From contig CAZCVP010000220.1 of the NCBI GenBank assembly GCA_964501915.1, forward strand, positions 1 to 13,202: 13,202 nucleotides of DNA, in the 5' to 3' direction. Positions 1-6,849 of this stretch are shown piece after piece. The notes beneath the pieces were generated by a model. It was not told the origin of the DNA. It saw only the letters and a list, made by a program, of their open reading frames with translations, and searched no databases. Both the position numbers and the translations under genes were made by a program. Every line of letters begins with the position of its first letter. Within the stretch, counting starts at the first letter, position 1. The DNA is from CAYFPX01 sp964501915. GTDB taxonomy: Bacteria; Myxococcota_A; UBA796; CAJQPC01.

Positions 1-49
<49 letters not shown>

Positions 50-64
<15 letters not shown>

Positions 65-727
65 GCGACCCTGCTCGGAGACCTGCTGCGCCCCCGCTAC
101 CTCGGCGCCGCCTCCGTGCCGCTCACGGTCCTGGCCGGCATCGCCCTCGGCCGGATCGCCCCCGCCGCCCTGGTCCTGGCCCTGCCCACGGCCGCCCTGG
201 TGAGCCAGGTCGGCGCCCTGCGCGCCACCGAGGAGGACCTGCCGCTGCGGCCGGTCCTGGGCTGGCCTCCCGTGGCCGCGGAGGCGGAGTTCCGCGACAT
301 CGGGGTCTGCGGCGCCACGACCCTGCGGACCCTGGCCGAGGAGCTGGCGGAGGAGCTGCCCAGGGGCTCGGAGGTGGTGGTGCTGCGCCTGCGGGACGGT
401 CGCCAGAACGATCTGCTGTGGCCCCTGCAGGCCGCCCGCCCCGACCTGCGGACCACGGTCTTCCACGCCGGGTGCTGCCTCGGCGCAGCCCCCGGCGTCT
501 GTGCGGCCGCCCTGCGCTTCCACCTGGACCTGGGAGGGACCCTGGTCGCGCCCCTCGCCGACACCCCCTGCCAGACGGAGCAGGTCGACCCGGGCGAGGC
601 GGCGCTCCTGCCGGCGCTGGTCCCGCTGCTGGAGCCCCAGGGGACCCGGTACGGGATCCGACGCGCCGAGGGCAAGGGTCGGAAGGTCGGGGCCTGCGAG
701 GGCGTGGGAGGGCGTCCGCCTCGCTGA
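50..727 (+). CDS. C-terminal fragment of a membrane protein with a soluble tail
   Basis: An open frame enters from the left edge and ends at TGA 725-727, so the true start is lost in or beyond the poly-G run. Clean coding begins near 62, and a GTG at 116 exists but lies inside a continuing reading frame. The first roughly 50 residues are hydrophobic (Leu/Ala/Val-rich, two short helices at about nt 107-215), followed by a soluble region of about 160 residues. That region contains a Cys-Cys pair (FHAGCC, near nt 475) and two further Cys residues. The shape resembles the last helices and C-terminal domain of a multi-pass envelope protein, for example a GT39/PMT-like glycosyltransferase, but I do not recognise a diagnostic motif. 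The last 25 residues are basic and Gly-rich. The next gene starts 71 bp downstream on the same strand. Confidence 0.65.
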
Positions 728-798
728 CGGGCCCTGGGGCTTGCACCGGCGAGCCATGTCGGCAACCCTGGAGGAGCTTCGAAGAGACCGGATCCAGC

Positions 799-2838
799 GT
801 GCGAACCCTCTGCGCCTCCCCCTTCGCCCTGTTGCTGCTCACCGCCGGCGCCTGCACGGGCGACGACACGGAGACCGCCACCGAAGACTCGGCCACCGAC
901 TCCGGCACCACGGACACCACCGAGTGCGGGACCTGCGGCGACCTCACCGGCTCCAGCGTCTCCGACATGGACCACAACGTGCTCTCCAAGGAGCTGGAGC
1001 TGACCCTGGACGACGCGGCCAAGGTGGAGGTCACCTGCACCCTGAGCGAAGCTCCCGGCCGCTGGCGCCAGCTCGTGACCCGGGGCGACACCTGGCGCTA
1101 CCACGACGACGGCTCCGAGCCCGCGGGCGCCTGGACGGAGCTCGGCTACAGCGACGCGGGCTGGGCCCAGGGGCTGGCCCCGCTCGGCTACGGCGACCCG
1201 GTGGAGACCGAGCTGGACCTCGAAGCCACGACCGAGGAGGGCGCGATCACCGCCTACTTCCGCAAGGTCTTCACGGTCGACGACCCGTCGGTCCTCAGCG
1301 ACCTGGCGCTGTCCTGGCGGGCCGACGACGGGGTCGCCCTGACCCTGAACGGCACCGAGGTCGCTCGGGACAACCTGCCGGCGGGCGACCTGACGGCCGG
1401 CACCGAGGCCCTGGCCAAGATCTCCGGCTCCGACGAGAAAGCGTACCAGGAGGTGACCCTCGACCCCACGCTGCTGGCGACGGGCGACAACGTGCTCGCG
1501 GCCGAGGTCCACCAGTACAACCACTACAGCGAGGACATGGTCCTCGAAGCGCGACTGCTGGCCTGGGAGGCCCCGCCGGCGACACCTCCCGCCGAGGTCC
1601 ACACCTGGCGGTCGGAGAGCTGCGCCACCACCCACACCGTGGGGCTGCACGGGCTCCTGCCCGAAGCCACCTACGCCTGCGAGGCCTGGCCGACCTGCGG
1701 CGGGACGACGGAGACCTTCACGGTCACCACCGGCAGCCTGCCCGAGGAGATCCCCCGCCTGGCGCTGCGGGACGGGCTCTCCAACGACATGCAGGGCACC
1801 TGGACCCTGTTCAACCACTCCGAGGACTGCCTCGACGACTGGCGCAACCGGCTGGTGATCATCGACCCCGAGGGCCAGGTGCGCTGGTACTGGGAGCACC
1901 CCACCCTGGACCAGAAGTCGACCGTGGACATCGAGTCGGAGCTGTTGGAGGACGGCACGATCCTGCTCGGCGGCGGCGAGCGCGAGGAGGGCCTGCCGAT
2001 CCAGGTCGATCTGGGCGGCGACATCGTCTACGAGTCCGGCTGGGACGGTGCCGAGGACGCGATCTACCACCACGACGTCCAGTGGCAGGACGGCCAGATC
2101 CTCGGCCTGATCGACGTGGAGCTCTCCGGCGACCGGGAGGGCTTCGGCTTCGTGCGGCACGACCCGACGACCGAAGAGGTCACCTGGTACTGGGACAACG
2201 TGGCGTCCGACGCCGCGGGCACCATGCCCGCCACCACCAACCCGGACAACGCCGACGATCCCTACCACGCCAACTCCATCGCCGGCCTGACCGACGACGA
2301 CGGCCCCGCGGTCTACACCACCCTGCTGCACGCCAACGTCATCCTGCGCATCGACGAGACCAGCGGAGAGATGAGCTGGGTGCTCGGTCCCGGGGGCGAC
2401 TTCACCCTCGTCGACACCGCGGGCAGACCCCTCGGAGACGAGGGCTGGTTCTCCGGCATGCACGCCATCGACGTCTGGGGAGACGAGCTCTGGGTCTACG
2501 ACAACGGCCTCAGCCGGGACGAGAGCCGGGCGCTGATCTACACCCTGGACACGGCCAACCGGGTGGCCGAGCTGACCTGGGCCTGGGGCGAAGCGAGCTG
2601 GCGGGAGACCGTCTGGGGCGACAACGACAAGCTCGAGGGCGGCAACGCCCTGGTCACCATGGGCCACGCCTGGTGCAAGGGCGGCAACGAGGCCCACTAC
2701 GGGGCGCTGGTGGAGCTGGACCCGGCGACGGACGAGATGGTCTGGCGGGTGGACTTCCTCGATCCCGACGACGCCTCCTACCGGGGGCAGCGGATCGACG
2801 GCTGCGAGCTGTTCAGCACCGACCGGTGGTGCCCCTGA
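799..2838 (+). CDS. Arylsulfotransferase-like lipoprotein with nested galactose-binding-like domain
   Basis: Predicted 679-aa exported lipoprotein of the ASST (aryl-sulfate sulfotransferase) beta-propeller superfamily. GTG 799 is chosen because it directly precedes a signal peptide, with Arg2, a hydrophobic core and a lipobox-like end at Cys19. No ATG lies nearby, and a GGAGGAG at 770-776 is rather far upstream. Residues 21-42 are an Asp/Thr/Ser-rich stalk. Residues 50-86 and 265-315 look like two halves of one FnIII-like beta-sandwich. Between them, about 87-257, lies a galactose-binding-like jelly roll with the hallmarks W-x8-W, APLGYG, AYFRK and ADDG-LNG. Residues 318-679 form the propeller, with ASST-like blocks HHD (424-426), YHANSI (489-494), MSWVLG (525-530), MHAIDV (554-559) and VYDNG (566-570). 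Canonical ASSTs move sulfate between phenolic donors and acceptors via a His intermediate. Whether this enzyme is active is unproven, since the position expected to hold the active-site Arg reads as Leu (near 509). The stop overlaps the start of the next gene. Confidence 0.85.
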   Translation: MRTLCASPFALLLLTAGACTGDDTETATEDSATDSGTTDTTECGTCGDLTGSSVSDMDHNVLSKELELTLDDAAKVEVTCTLSEAPGRWRQLVTRGDTWRYHDDGSEPAGAWTELGYSDAGWAQGLAPLGYGDPVETELDLEATTEEGAITAYFRKVFTVDDPSVLSDLALSWRADDGVALTLNGTEVARDNLPAGDLTAGTEALAKISGSDEKAYQEVTLDPTLLATGDNVLAAEVHQYNHYSEDMVLEARLLAWEAPPATPPAEVHTWRSESCATTHTVGLHGLLPEATYACEAWPTCGGTTETFTVTTGSLPEEIPRLALRDGLSNDMQGTWTLFNHSEDCLDDWRNRLVIIDPEGQVRWYWEHPTLDQKSTVDIESELLEDGTILLGGGEREEGLPIQVDLGGDIVYESGWDGAEDAIYHHDVQWQDGQILGLIDVELSGDREGFGFVRHDPTTEEVTWYWDNVASDAAGTMPATTNPDNADDPYHANSIAGLTDDDGPAVYTTLLHANVILRIDETSGEMSWVLGPGGDFTLVDTAGRPLGDEGWFSGMHAIDVWGDELWVYDNGLSRDESRALIYTLDTANRVAELTWAWGEASWRETVWGDNDKLEGGNALVTMGHAWCKGGNEAHYGALVELDPATDEMVWRVDFLDPDDASYRGQRIDGCELFSTDRWCP

Positions 2839-4112
2839 CAGCCGCGCTGCTGCTCCTGGTGCACGCCTGCACCGGGGGCGAGGATCCGGACCCCGAGAGC
2901 GGCCGGGTGCTGGTGACGGACCTGGCGGGGGGGAGCTGGTTTGTCGGTGACCCCTTCACCGGAGAGGTCGACCTGGAGGTGGACCTCGAAGAGGTCGACC
3001 CGGCGGGCTGCGCCGGCGAGGACCGCTTCTGCATGCTCTACCAGGCCCGCTACCGGGCCGACGAAGAGGTGGTCTTCACCTGGTCGCCCGTCGACGAGAG
3101 CGACGGGGGGACCCTGGACCGCACGGACCGCCTCGGGCGGGTGGCGGCCTGGAGCGTCGACACCCTGTCCGAGCGCTGGCGCCTCGAAGCCCTCGACTTC
3201 TCGGCTCACTTCGATCCAGACGGGCCCTGCGCCTACGAGGTCGAGGATCCGTGCACACCGGCCGCCACCCTGACCGACCGGGAGTTCCAGGCCTGCCAGC
3301 TCTACCAGCCCCACGACCTGCGGGTGGTCTCCGACGACGGCGACCTCGTCGACCTCTGGATCGCCGACACCCGCAACGCTCGCATGCTGCGGGTCGAGCT
3401 CGAGGTCACGGGATCCTGTGGCGTGGTCACCGAGGTCATCGACCGGGACCGGTCCGCGGACTGGGACATCTACAACTCGGTGAACAGCTTCGAGCTCGAG
3501 GGGGACCGGCTCTGGATGTCGGTGAAGGACACCTTCGCCAGCGCCGACGACGGCGAGCAGGCCTCCGGGGACGGTCGGGGCAAGGTCCTCCACTGGGCAT
3601 CGGGAGCGGACGGCTGGGCGCAGGTCTGGGAGTTCCCGCCCCAGAGCAGCGAGCACGAGAGCTTCGTGAACTCCCCGCACGGCGTGGCCCGGCAGGTCAC
3701 GGCCGAGGGTACCGAGCTGGTCGCCTTCGCCCACTCCCTGGGCCGCTCCACCGCCTACGACGACGGACACGGCGCGTCGGTGGGGGTGCTGCGGGTCGAG
3801 GACGGCGAGCCCCGCTACCTCTTCGACGGCGTCCTCGCGGTGGAGGACCGCCTGGAGTACAGCCGGGACATCGAGCCCCTCGACGAGGACCGCTGGCTGG
3901 TGACCGACACCGGGTGCAAGAGCGGCAACGACTGCGCCTGGGGGACCGGCGTGTGGGTCGTGAGGCTCGACGGAGCCGCCGCCCCAGCCGACGTCACCGG
4001 CGCCTGGTCCGCGGACGGTGGCGAGCAGGTCTTCGAGGACCTCGAAGTGGTGGGCGAGCGTCGCTTCGAGGACTTCGCCGGGCTCTACAGCACCGAGTGG
4101 ATCGGACCCTGA
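2829..4112 (+). CDS. ASST-like beta-propeller lipoprotein, diverged paralogue of the upstream gene
   Basis: Predicted 427-aa lipoprotein. Adjacent GTG codons at 2826 and 2829 are the only reasonable starts. Either gives a very short signal peptide (MPLTAALLLLVHAC) with a lipobox-like LVHA-Cys14 but no N-terminal Arg or Lys. The gene overlaps the upstream stop by 10 bp, and no Shine-Dalgarno sequence is visible, so translational coupling is likely. The body is acidic and Trp/Asp-rich and reads as a propeller. The blocks YQPHDLR, DIYNSVNSFELEGDRLW, KVLHW, VWEFPP and FVNSPHGVAR line up in order with ASST blocks in the preceding protein. The ends also match: LVT-x3-CKSGN, a V-x-LD element, and a final YSTEW-x2-P against FSTDRW-x-P. 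The His of YHANSI is not conserved here, so catalysis is doubtful and a structural or binding role is possible. The stop is 7 bp from that of the convergent CotH gene. Confidence 0.8.
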   Translation: MPLTAALLLLVHACTGGEDPDPESGRVLVTDLAGGSWFVGDPFTGEVDLEVDLEEVDPAGCAGEDRFCMLYQARYRADEEVVFTWSPVDESDGGTLDRTDRLGRVAAWSVDTLSERWRLEALDFSAHFDPDGPCAYEVEDPCTPAATLTDREFQACQLYQPHDLRVVSDDGDLVDLWIADTRNARMLRVELEVTGSCGVVTEVIDRDRSADWDIYNSVNSFELEGDRLWMSVKDTFASADDGEQASGDGRGKVLHWASGADGWAQVWEFPPQSSEHESFVNSPHGVARQVTAEGTELVAFAHSLGRSTAYDDGHGASVGVLRVEDGEPRYLFDGVLAVEDRLEYSRDIEPLDEDRWLVTDTGCKSGNDCAWGTGVWVVRLDGAAAPADVTGAWSADGGEQVFEDLEVVGERRFEDFAGLYSTEWIGP

Positions 4113-4119
4113 GGAGCGC

Positions 4120-5385
4120 TCAGAAGTCGCAGGCCGCGGCCCGGGAGACGATCTCCGGGTGCCGCAGATCGACCACGTCCATGATGTCGTCGATGATCCA
4201 GCCCCAGCGCTCGGCGTCCATCCAGGGGTCGGCCTCGATCCAGGGCGCCACCAACACCGCGTGGTCGTCGATCTCGGGCACGAAGGTGTCCGGGTCGTAG
4301 CGCTCGGCGACGCGCTCCACGAGGTCGCAGTACTCGTTCTTGTAGGTGCGCACGAGCCGGTCGCCGAGCACGTTGCGGAAGTCGGCGGCCCAGGTGGGGT
4401 GCACGCCCGCGAGGTCCCAGCCGGAGTCCAGGTTGGAGTCCGCGAGCGCCAGGTCCTTGTCCCAGGGCCAGATGACGAAGAGCCCCAGGTCCGGGTCCTT
4501 GTAGAAGACGTAGTTCTGGCCGGCACCGATGAAGCCGTCGATGTCGGGCAGGACCACGTCGACGGCGATCTCGGTCAGCCAGTTCTCCACGTCGATCAGG
4601 ACGGGGATGCAGGCCTCGAAGTCGGCGGCGGCGGCGGTGTTGGCACACTCGATGAGCGGGAAGAGGTCGGTGACGATGGCCTCGTCGGGCGTGCCGCCCT
4701 TGGGCTCGTAGGTGTCGAGGTAGTCGGCGGGGTCGTCCCCGTCGTCCTCGAAGTCGCCGCGACCGCCGCAGTAGCCCTCGGCCTTGAACATCGAGCCCCC
4801 CTCCGTGAAGTGGTTGGCGATGTAGCAGCCGTCGTCGGACTCCTCGGTCATCGGGTAGAAGCCCATGTAGACGTCGTTGACGAAGAGGTGGGCGTAGGTG
4901 CTGCGCGGCGCCTCGATGCCCACGTCCCGGGCGACCCGCAGGGCGAGGTGCTCCCGCATCAGGCTGTAGTCGCCCTCGGTGCCCATCAGGTTGACCTTGT
5001 CCAGGCCGTAGAAGTCCCGTCCGGTGGTGTACTCGTCGAAGGCGAGCTTCAGGCCGACCCGCGTGTACTCGTCGTGGTTCAGGGCGCTGTGGCCTCGCCA
5101 CCGCATGCCCACCTGGTCGTAGACCTCGCTCCCGCCGTCCACGGGGTCGATGAAGGTCAGCGAGGCTTCGATGTACTCCCGCCGGACGCACTCGTCGGTG
5201 GGCACGATGTCCCACAGCACCTGCTCCCAGTCGTCCACGTCGACGGTCAGCCGGAAGGTCGGGGGTGCGTCGAGGTCCCAGAGGGGGTCGTCGGCGGGGT
5301 GGGCATTGGGCGGGATCCCGGTGTCGTCGCCGTTGAAGCCGTCGCAGCCGAAGGTCAGGAGGGGGAGCAACAGCAGGCCACTCAT
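4120..5385 (-). CDS. CotH kinase family lipoprotein
   Basis: Predicted 421-aa exported lipoprotein. The start is ATG 5385. A GTG two codons upstream (5391) would also work but adds nothing to the signal peptide. MSGLLLLPLLTFGC gives a hydrophobic core and lipobox LTFG-Cys14, followed by a short Asp/Gly linker. CotH-family blocks follow in order: MRWRGHSAL (94-102), a Lys-Leu strand with YGLDKVNLM (126-134), SLMREHLALRVARDVGI (141-157), YAHLFVNDVYMGFYPMTE (164-181), FKAEG (200-204), and the C-lobe NYVFYKDP with WPWDKDLAL (306-314), where the Asp residues are the probable metal-binding positions. Family members are atypical protein kinases: Bacillus CotH phosphorylates spore-coat proteins, and secreted homologues occur across bacteria. 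Here the substrate would be extracytoplasmic, possibly the neighbouring lipoproteins, which is inference. Six or so Cys residues in the mature part could form disulfides. The GDPD gene lies 85 bp upstream on the same strand. Confidence 0.9.
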   Translation of the reverse strand: MSGLLLLPLLTFGCDGFNGDDTGIPPNAHPADDPLWDLDAPPTFRLTVDVDDWEQVLWDIVPTDECVRREYIEASLTFIDPVDGGSEVYDQVGMRWRGHSALNHDEYTRVGLKLAFDEYTTGRDFYGLDKVNLMGTEGDYSLMREHLALRVARDVGIEAPRSTYAHLFVNDVYMGFYPMTEESDDGCYIANHFTEGGSMFKAEGYCGGRGDFEDDGDDPADYLDTYEPKGGTPDEAIVTDLFPLIECANTAAAADFEACIPVLIDVENWLTEIAVDVVLPDIDGFIGAGQNYVFYKDPDLGLFVIWPWDKDLALADSNLDSGWDLAGVHPTWAADFRNVLGDRLVRTYKNEYCDLVERVAERYDPDTFVPEIDDHAVLVAPWIEADPWMDAERWGWIIDDIMDVVDLRHPEIVSRAAACDF

Positions 5386-5423
5386 TGGCACGGTCCGGTC
5401 CCTGCGAGGGGGGGGTGCCTCGA

Positions 5424-5429
5424 AGCATA
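5424..5429 (-). promoter_or_regulatory. Candidate -10 element for the CotH gene
   Basis: On the minus strand the 85-bp gap between the GDPD stop and the CotH start contains TATGCT, an AT-rich island in otherwise GC-rich DNA, 38 bp before the ATG. No convincing -35 hexamer is visible. Its presence suggests CotH is transcribed separately as well as by possible read-through from the GDPD operon. Confidence 0.35.
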
Positions 5430-5470
5430 CGCGCTGACGAGGTGGGTCGCCGAAGGACCTGGGACCTGGC

Positions 5471-6268
5471 TCACCGCTCCAGCCACACGTCCACTTCGTC
5501 GGGCCGGTCGGTGATGACCCCGTCGACCCCCATCGAGGTCACGCGGCGCAGGACCTCCGCGTCGTTGACCGTGTAGACGAAGACCGCCAGCCCCGCCTCG
5601 TGGACCCGGGACACCATCTCGGCCGTCAGGTGACGGTGGTTGAAGCCCAGCCCCTCGGCGCCGAGGGCCCGCGCCTGGTCCACGACAGCCGGCTCGTAGT
5701 GGGGCACCACCCCGGTGCGGCTGGCCAGCAGAAGCGACGGCACTTCGGGCAGGCCCTCGCTGGCCGCGGCGACGGCGGCGGGGTCGAAGGAGAAGATCAC
5801 CACCTGGTCCCGCATGTCGCGAGCGTCGAGCAGCTCGCCGATGGCCGACACGATGCCCTCTCCGGCCTTGATCTCGATGCACAGCACGAGCCGATCGCGA
5901 GCGAGGTCCAAGAGCGCGTCGAGGGTGGGCACCGGCTCTCCGGCAAAAGCCGGGTCGAACCAGCTCCCGGCGTCGAGCCCCTCGAGCTCGGCGAGTCGGT
6001 GCGCCGAGACCAGGCCCGTGCCGTCGGTGGTGCGGTCCAGGGTCTCGTCGTGGATCGCGACCACGCGACCGTCGGCGGTGAGGAAGACGTCGGTCTCCGC
6101 CACCTCGGCCCCGCGGGCGAGGGCCTCGCGGTAGGCGACGAGGGTGTTCTCGGGGGCGACGGCGCTGGCCCCGCGGTGGGCCACGACCACCGGACGGTCC
6201 GCGTGGCGGGTGAGCAGGGTCGCCGCGGGCTCCGCCGCCAGGGTCAGACCGGTCACGAGCCAGAGCAC
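5471..6268 (-). CDS. Glycerophosphodiester phosphodiesterase family protein, exported
   Basis: Predicted 265-aa GDPD-family enzyme that hydrolyses glycerophosphodiesters to glycerol-3-phosphate and an alcohol. The TIM-barrel signature is complete: AHRG (30-33) with catalytic His31 and Arg32, PENT (39-42) with Glu40, ETD (58-60) supplying metal-ligand acids, IHDETLDRTTDGTG (72-85) with the second catalytic His73, PTLDALL (114-120), IEIK (131-134), FSFDP, and the C-terminal VYTVND and GVDGVITDRPD motifs. Length is normal for the family. The GTG start at 6268 gives a short hydrophobic leader (MLWLVTGLTLAAEP) that may be a signal peptide cleaved near Ala12, so a periplasmic location is likely but the leader is short and lacks a basic residue. 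The start lies 4 bp after the stop of the DUF4442 gene, which implies co-transcription and coupling. Confidence 0.93.
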   Translation of the reverse strand: MLWLVTGLTLAAEPAATLLTRHADRPVVVAHRGASAVAPENTLVAYREALARGAEVAETDVFLTADGRVVAIHDETLDRTTDGTGLVSAHRLAELEGLDAGSWFDPAFAGEPVPTLDALLDLARDRLVLCIEIKAGEGIVSAIGELLDARDMRDQVVIFSFDPAAVAAASEGLPEVPSLLLASRTGVVPHYEPAVVDQARALGAEGLGFNHRHLTAEMVSRVHEAGLAVFVYTVNDAEVLRRVTSMGVDGVITDRPDEVDVWLER

Positions 6269-6272
6269 CGGG

Positions 6273-6791
6273 TCACCGCCGCCGGCCCTTGAAGGACCAG
6301 TCGAACTCGAAGCGGGACACCACGGTGCCGTCCTCCAGCGTGCCGACGCTGGGCACCGTCACCCGGACCGCCTCGTCGCCCTGCCAGGCCCGCTCGACCG
6401 CCGCGGTGAGCGCACCGACCTCGGAGCAGGTGAAGGTGACCCGGCTCCTGGCCTGGCGCACGTACTCGGCCCGCAGGCCGACGATGAGCGAAGCCACGGT
6501 TGGGTCGGCGGCGCGGCAGGCCACCAGGGCCGGAGCGCCGGTGGACATCTCGGCCCCCATGGCCTGGACCGCGAAGTACATCGAGCCGAAGGGGTTCTTG
6601 TTGCGCCAGCCGCAGCCCACCGTGACGGCGCAGGACTCCGCGGTCAGGACCCGGACCCGCACCCCCGCCGCGAGGGCCAGCGGCAGCCGACCGAGCAGGA
6701 ACAGCGGCAGCAGCACCGGGTTGAGGATGCGACCACGGAGCTTCTCGGCGGCGGGCGCATCGGCCAGGGAGAGGGGTGTCACGGCTTCCAT
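6273..6791 (-). CDS. DUF4442 / hotdog-fold thioesterase-like protein
   Basis: Predicted 172-aa cytosolic protein of the DUF4442 group within the hotdog (PaaI/YiiD-like thioesterase) superfamily. The diagnostic block is at residues 61-85: GWRNKNPFGSMYFA followed by VQAMGAEMSTG, the Asn-Pro plus Ala-Glu-x-Ser motif that shapes the hotdog active site. It is preceded by a hydrophobic segment (23-45) and a strand ending in a Cys-rich turn, and followed by strands ending FEFDWSFKGRR. Members probably hydrolyse or bind acyl-thioesters, but no substrate can be assigned here. It starts at ATG 6789-6791, whose bases overlap a possible ATG on the opposite strand within CCATGG, and is the promoter-proximal gene of a two-gene operon with the GDPD. 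Pairing a thioesterase-like protein with a GDPD hints at lipid turnover, which is inference. Confidence 0.8.
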   Translation of the reverse strand: MEAVTPLSLADAPAAEKLRGRILNPVLLPLFLLGRLPLALAAGVRVRVLTAESCAVTVGCGWRNKNPFGSMYFAVQAMGAEMSTGAPALVACRAADPTVASLIVGLRAEYVRQARSRVTFTCSEVGALTAAVERAWQGDEAVRVTVPSVGTLEDGTVVSRFEFDWSFKGRRR

Positions 6792-6809
6792 GGCGTCGAT
6801 CTATCCGAG

Positions 6810-6815
6810 TACACT
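6810..6815 (+). promoter_or_regulatory. Candidate -10 element for the caspase-like gene
   Basis: TACACT lies in the short AT-richer divergent region between the DUF4442 start and the caspase-like gene, 34 bp before GTG 6850. If it is the -10 box, transcription would begin near 6822, which rules out the upstream ATG at 6790 as a start. No clear -35 is seen, so this is a weak call. Confidence 0.3.
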
Positions 6816-6849
6816 TCCGCAGCCCCCCTCTCCCGCCGATGGGGTCCCC

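Noticed and set aside
741..769. TTGCAC as a -35 box for the first ASST-like gene
   Set aside because: No acceptable -10 lies 15-19 bp downstream, and the 71-bp gap has no AT-rich island.
97..2697. An 866-codon open frame on the minus strand opposite the first genes
   Set aside because: It is Gly/Val/Ala/Arg/Pro-rich without recognisable domains and lies antisense to the clear ASST-like gene. Long antisense frames are expected where third codon positions are nearly all G or C.
4109..4123. Palindrome around the convergent stops (CTGAG and CTCAG), with a similar TGAG/CTCA at 12013-12021
   Set aside because: Convergent TGA stops are reverse complements of each other by definition, so only one or two extra bases are informative. 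No case for a bidirectional terminator.
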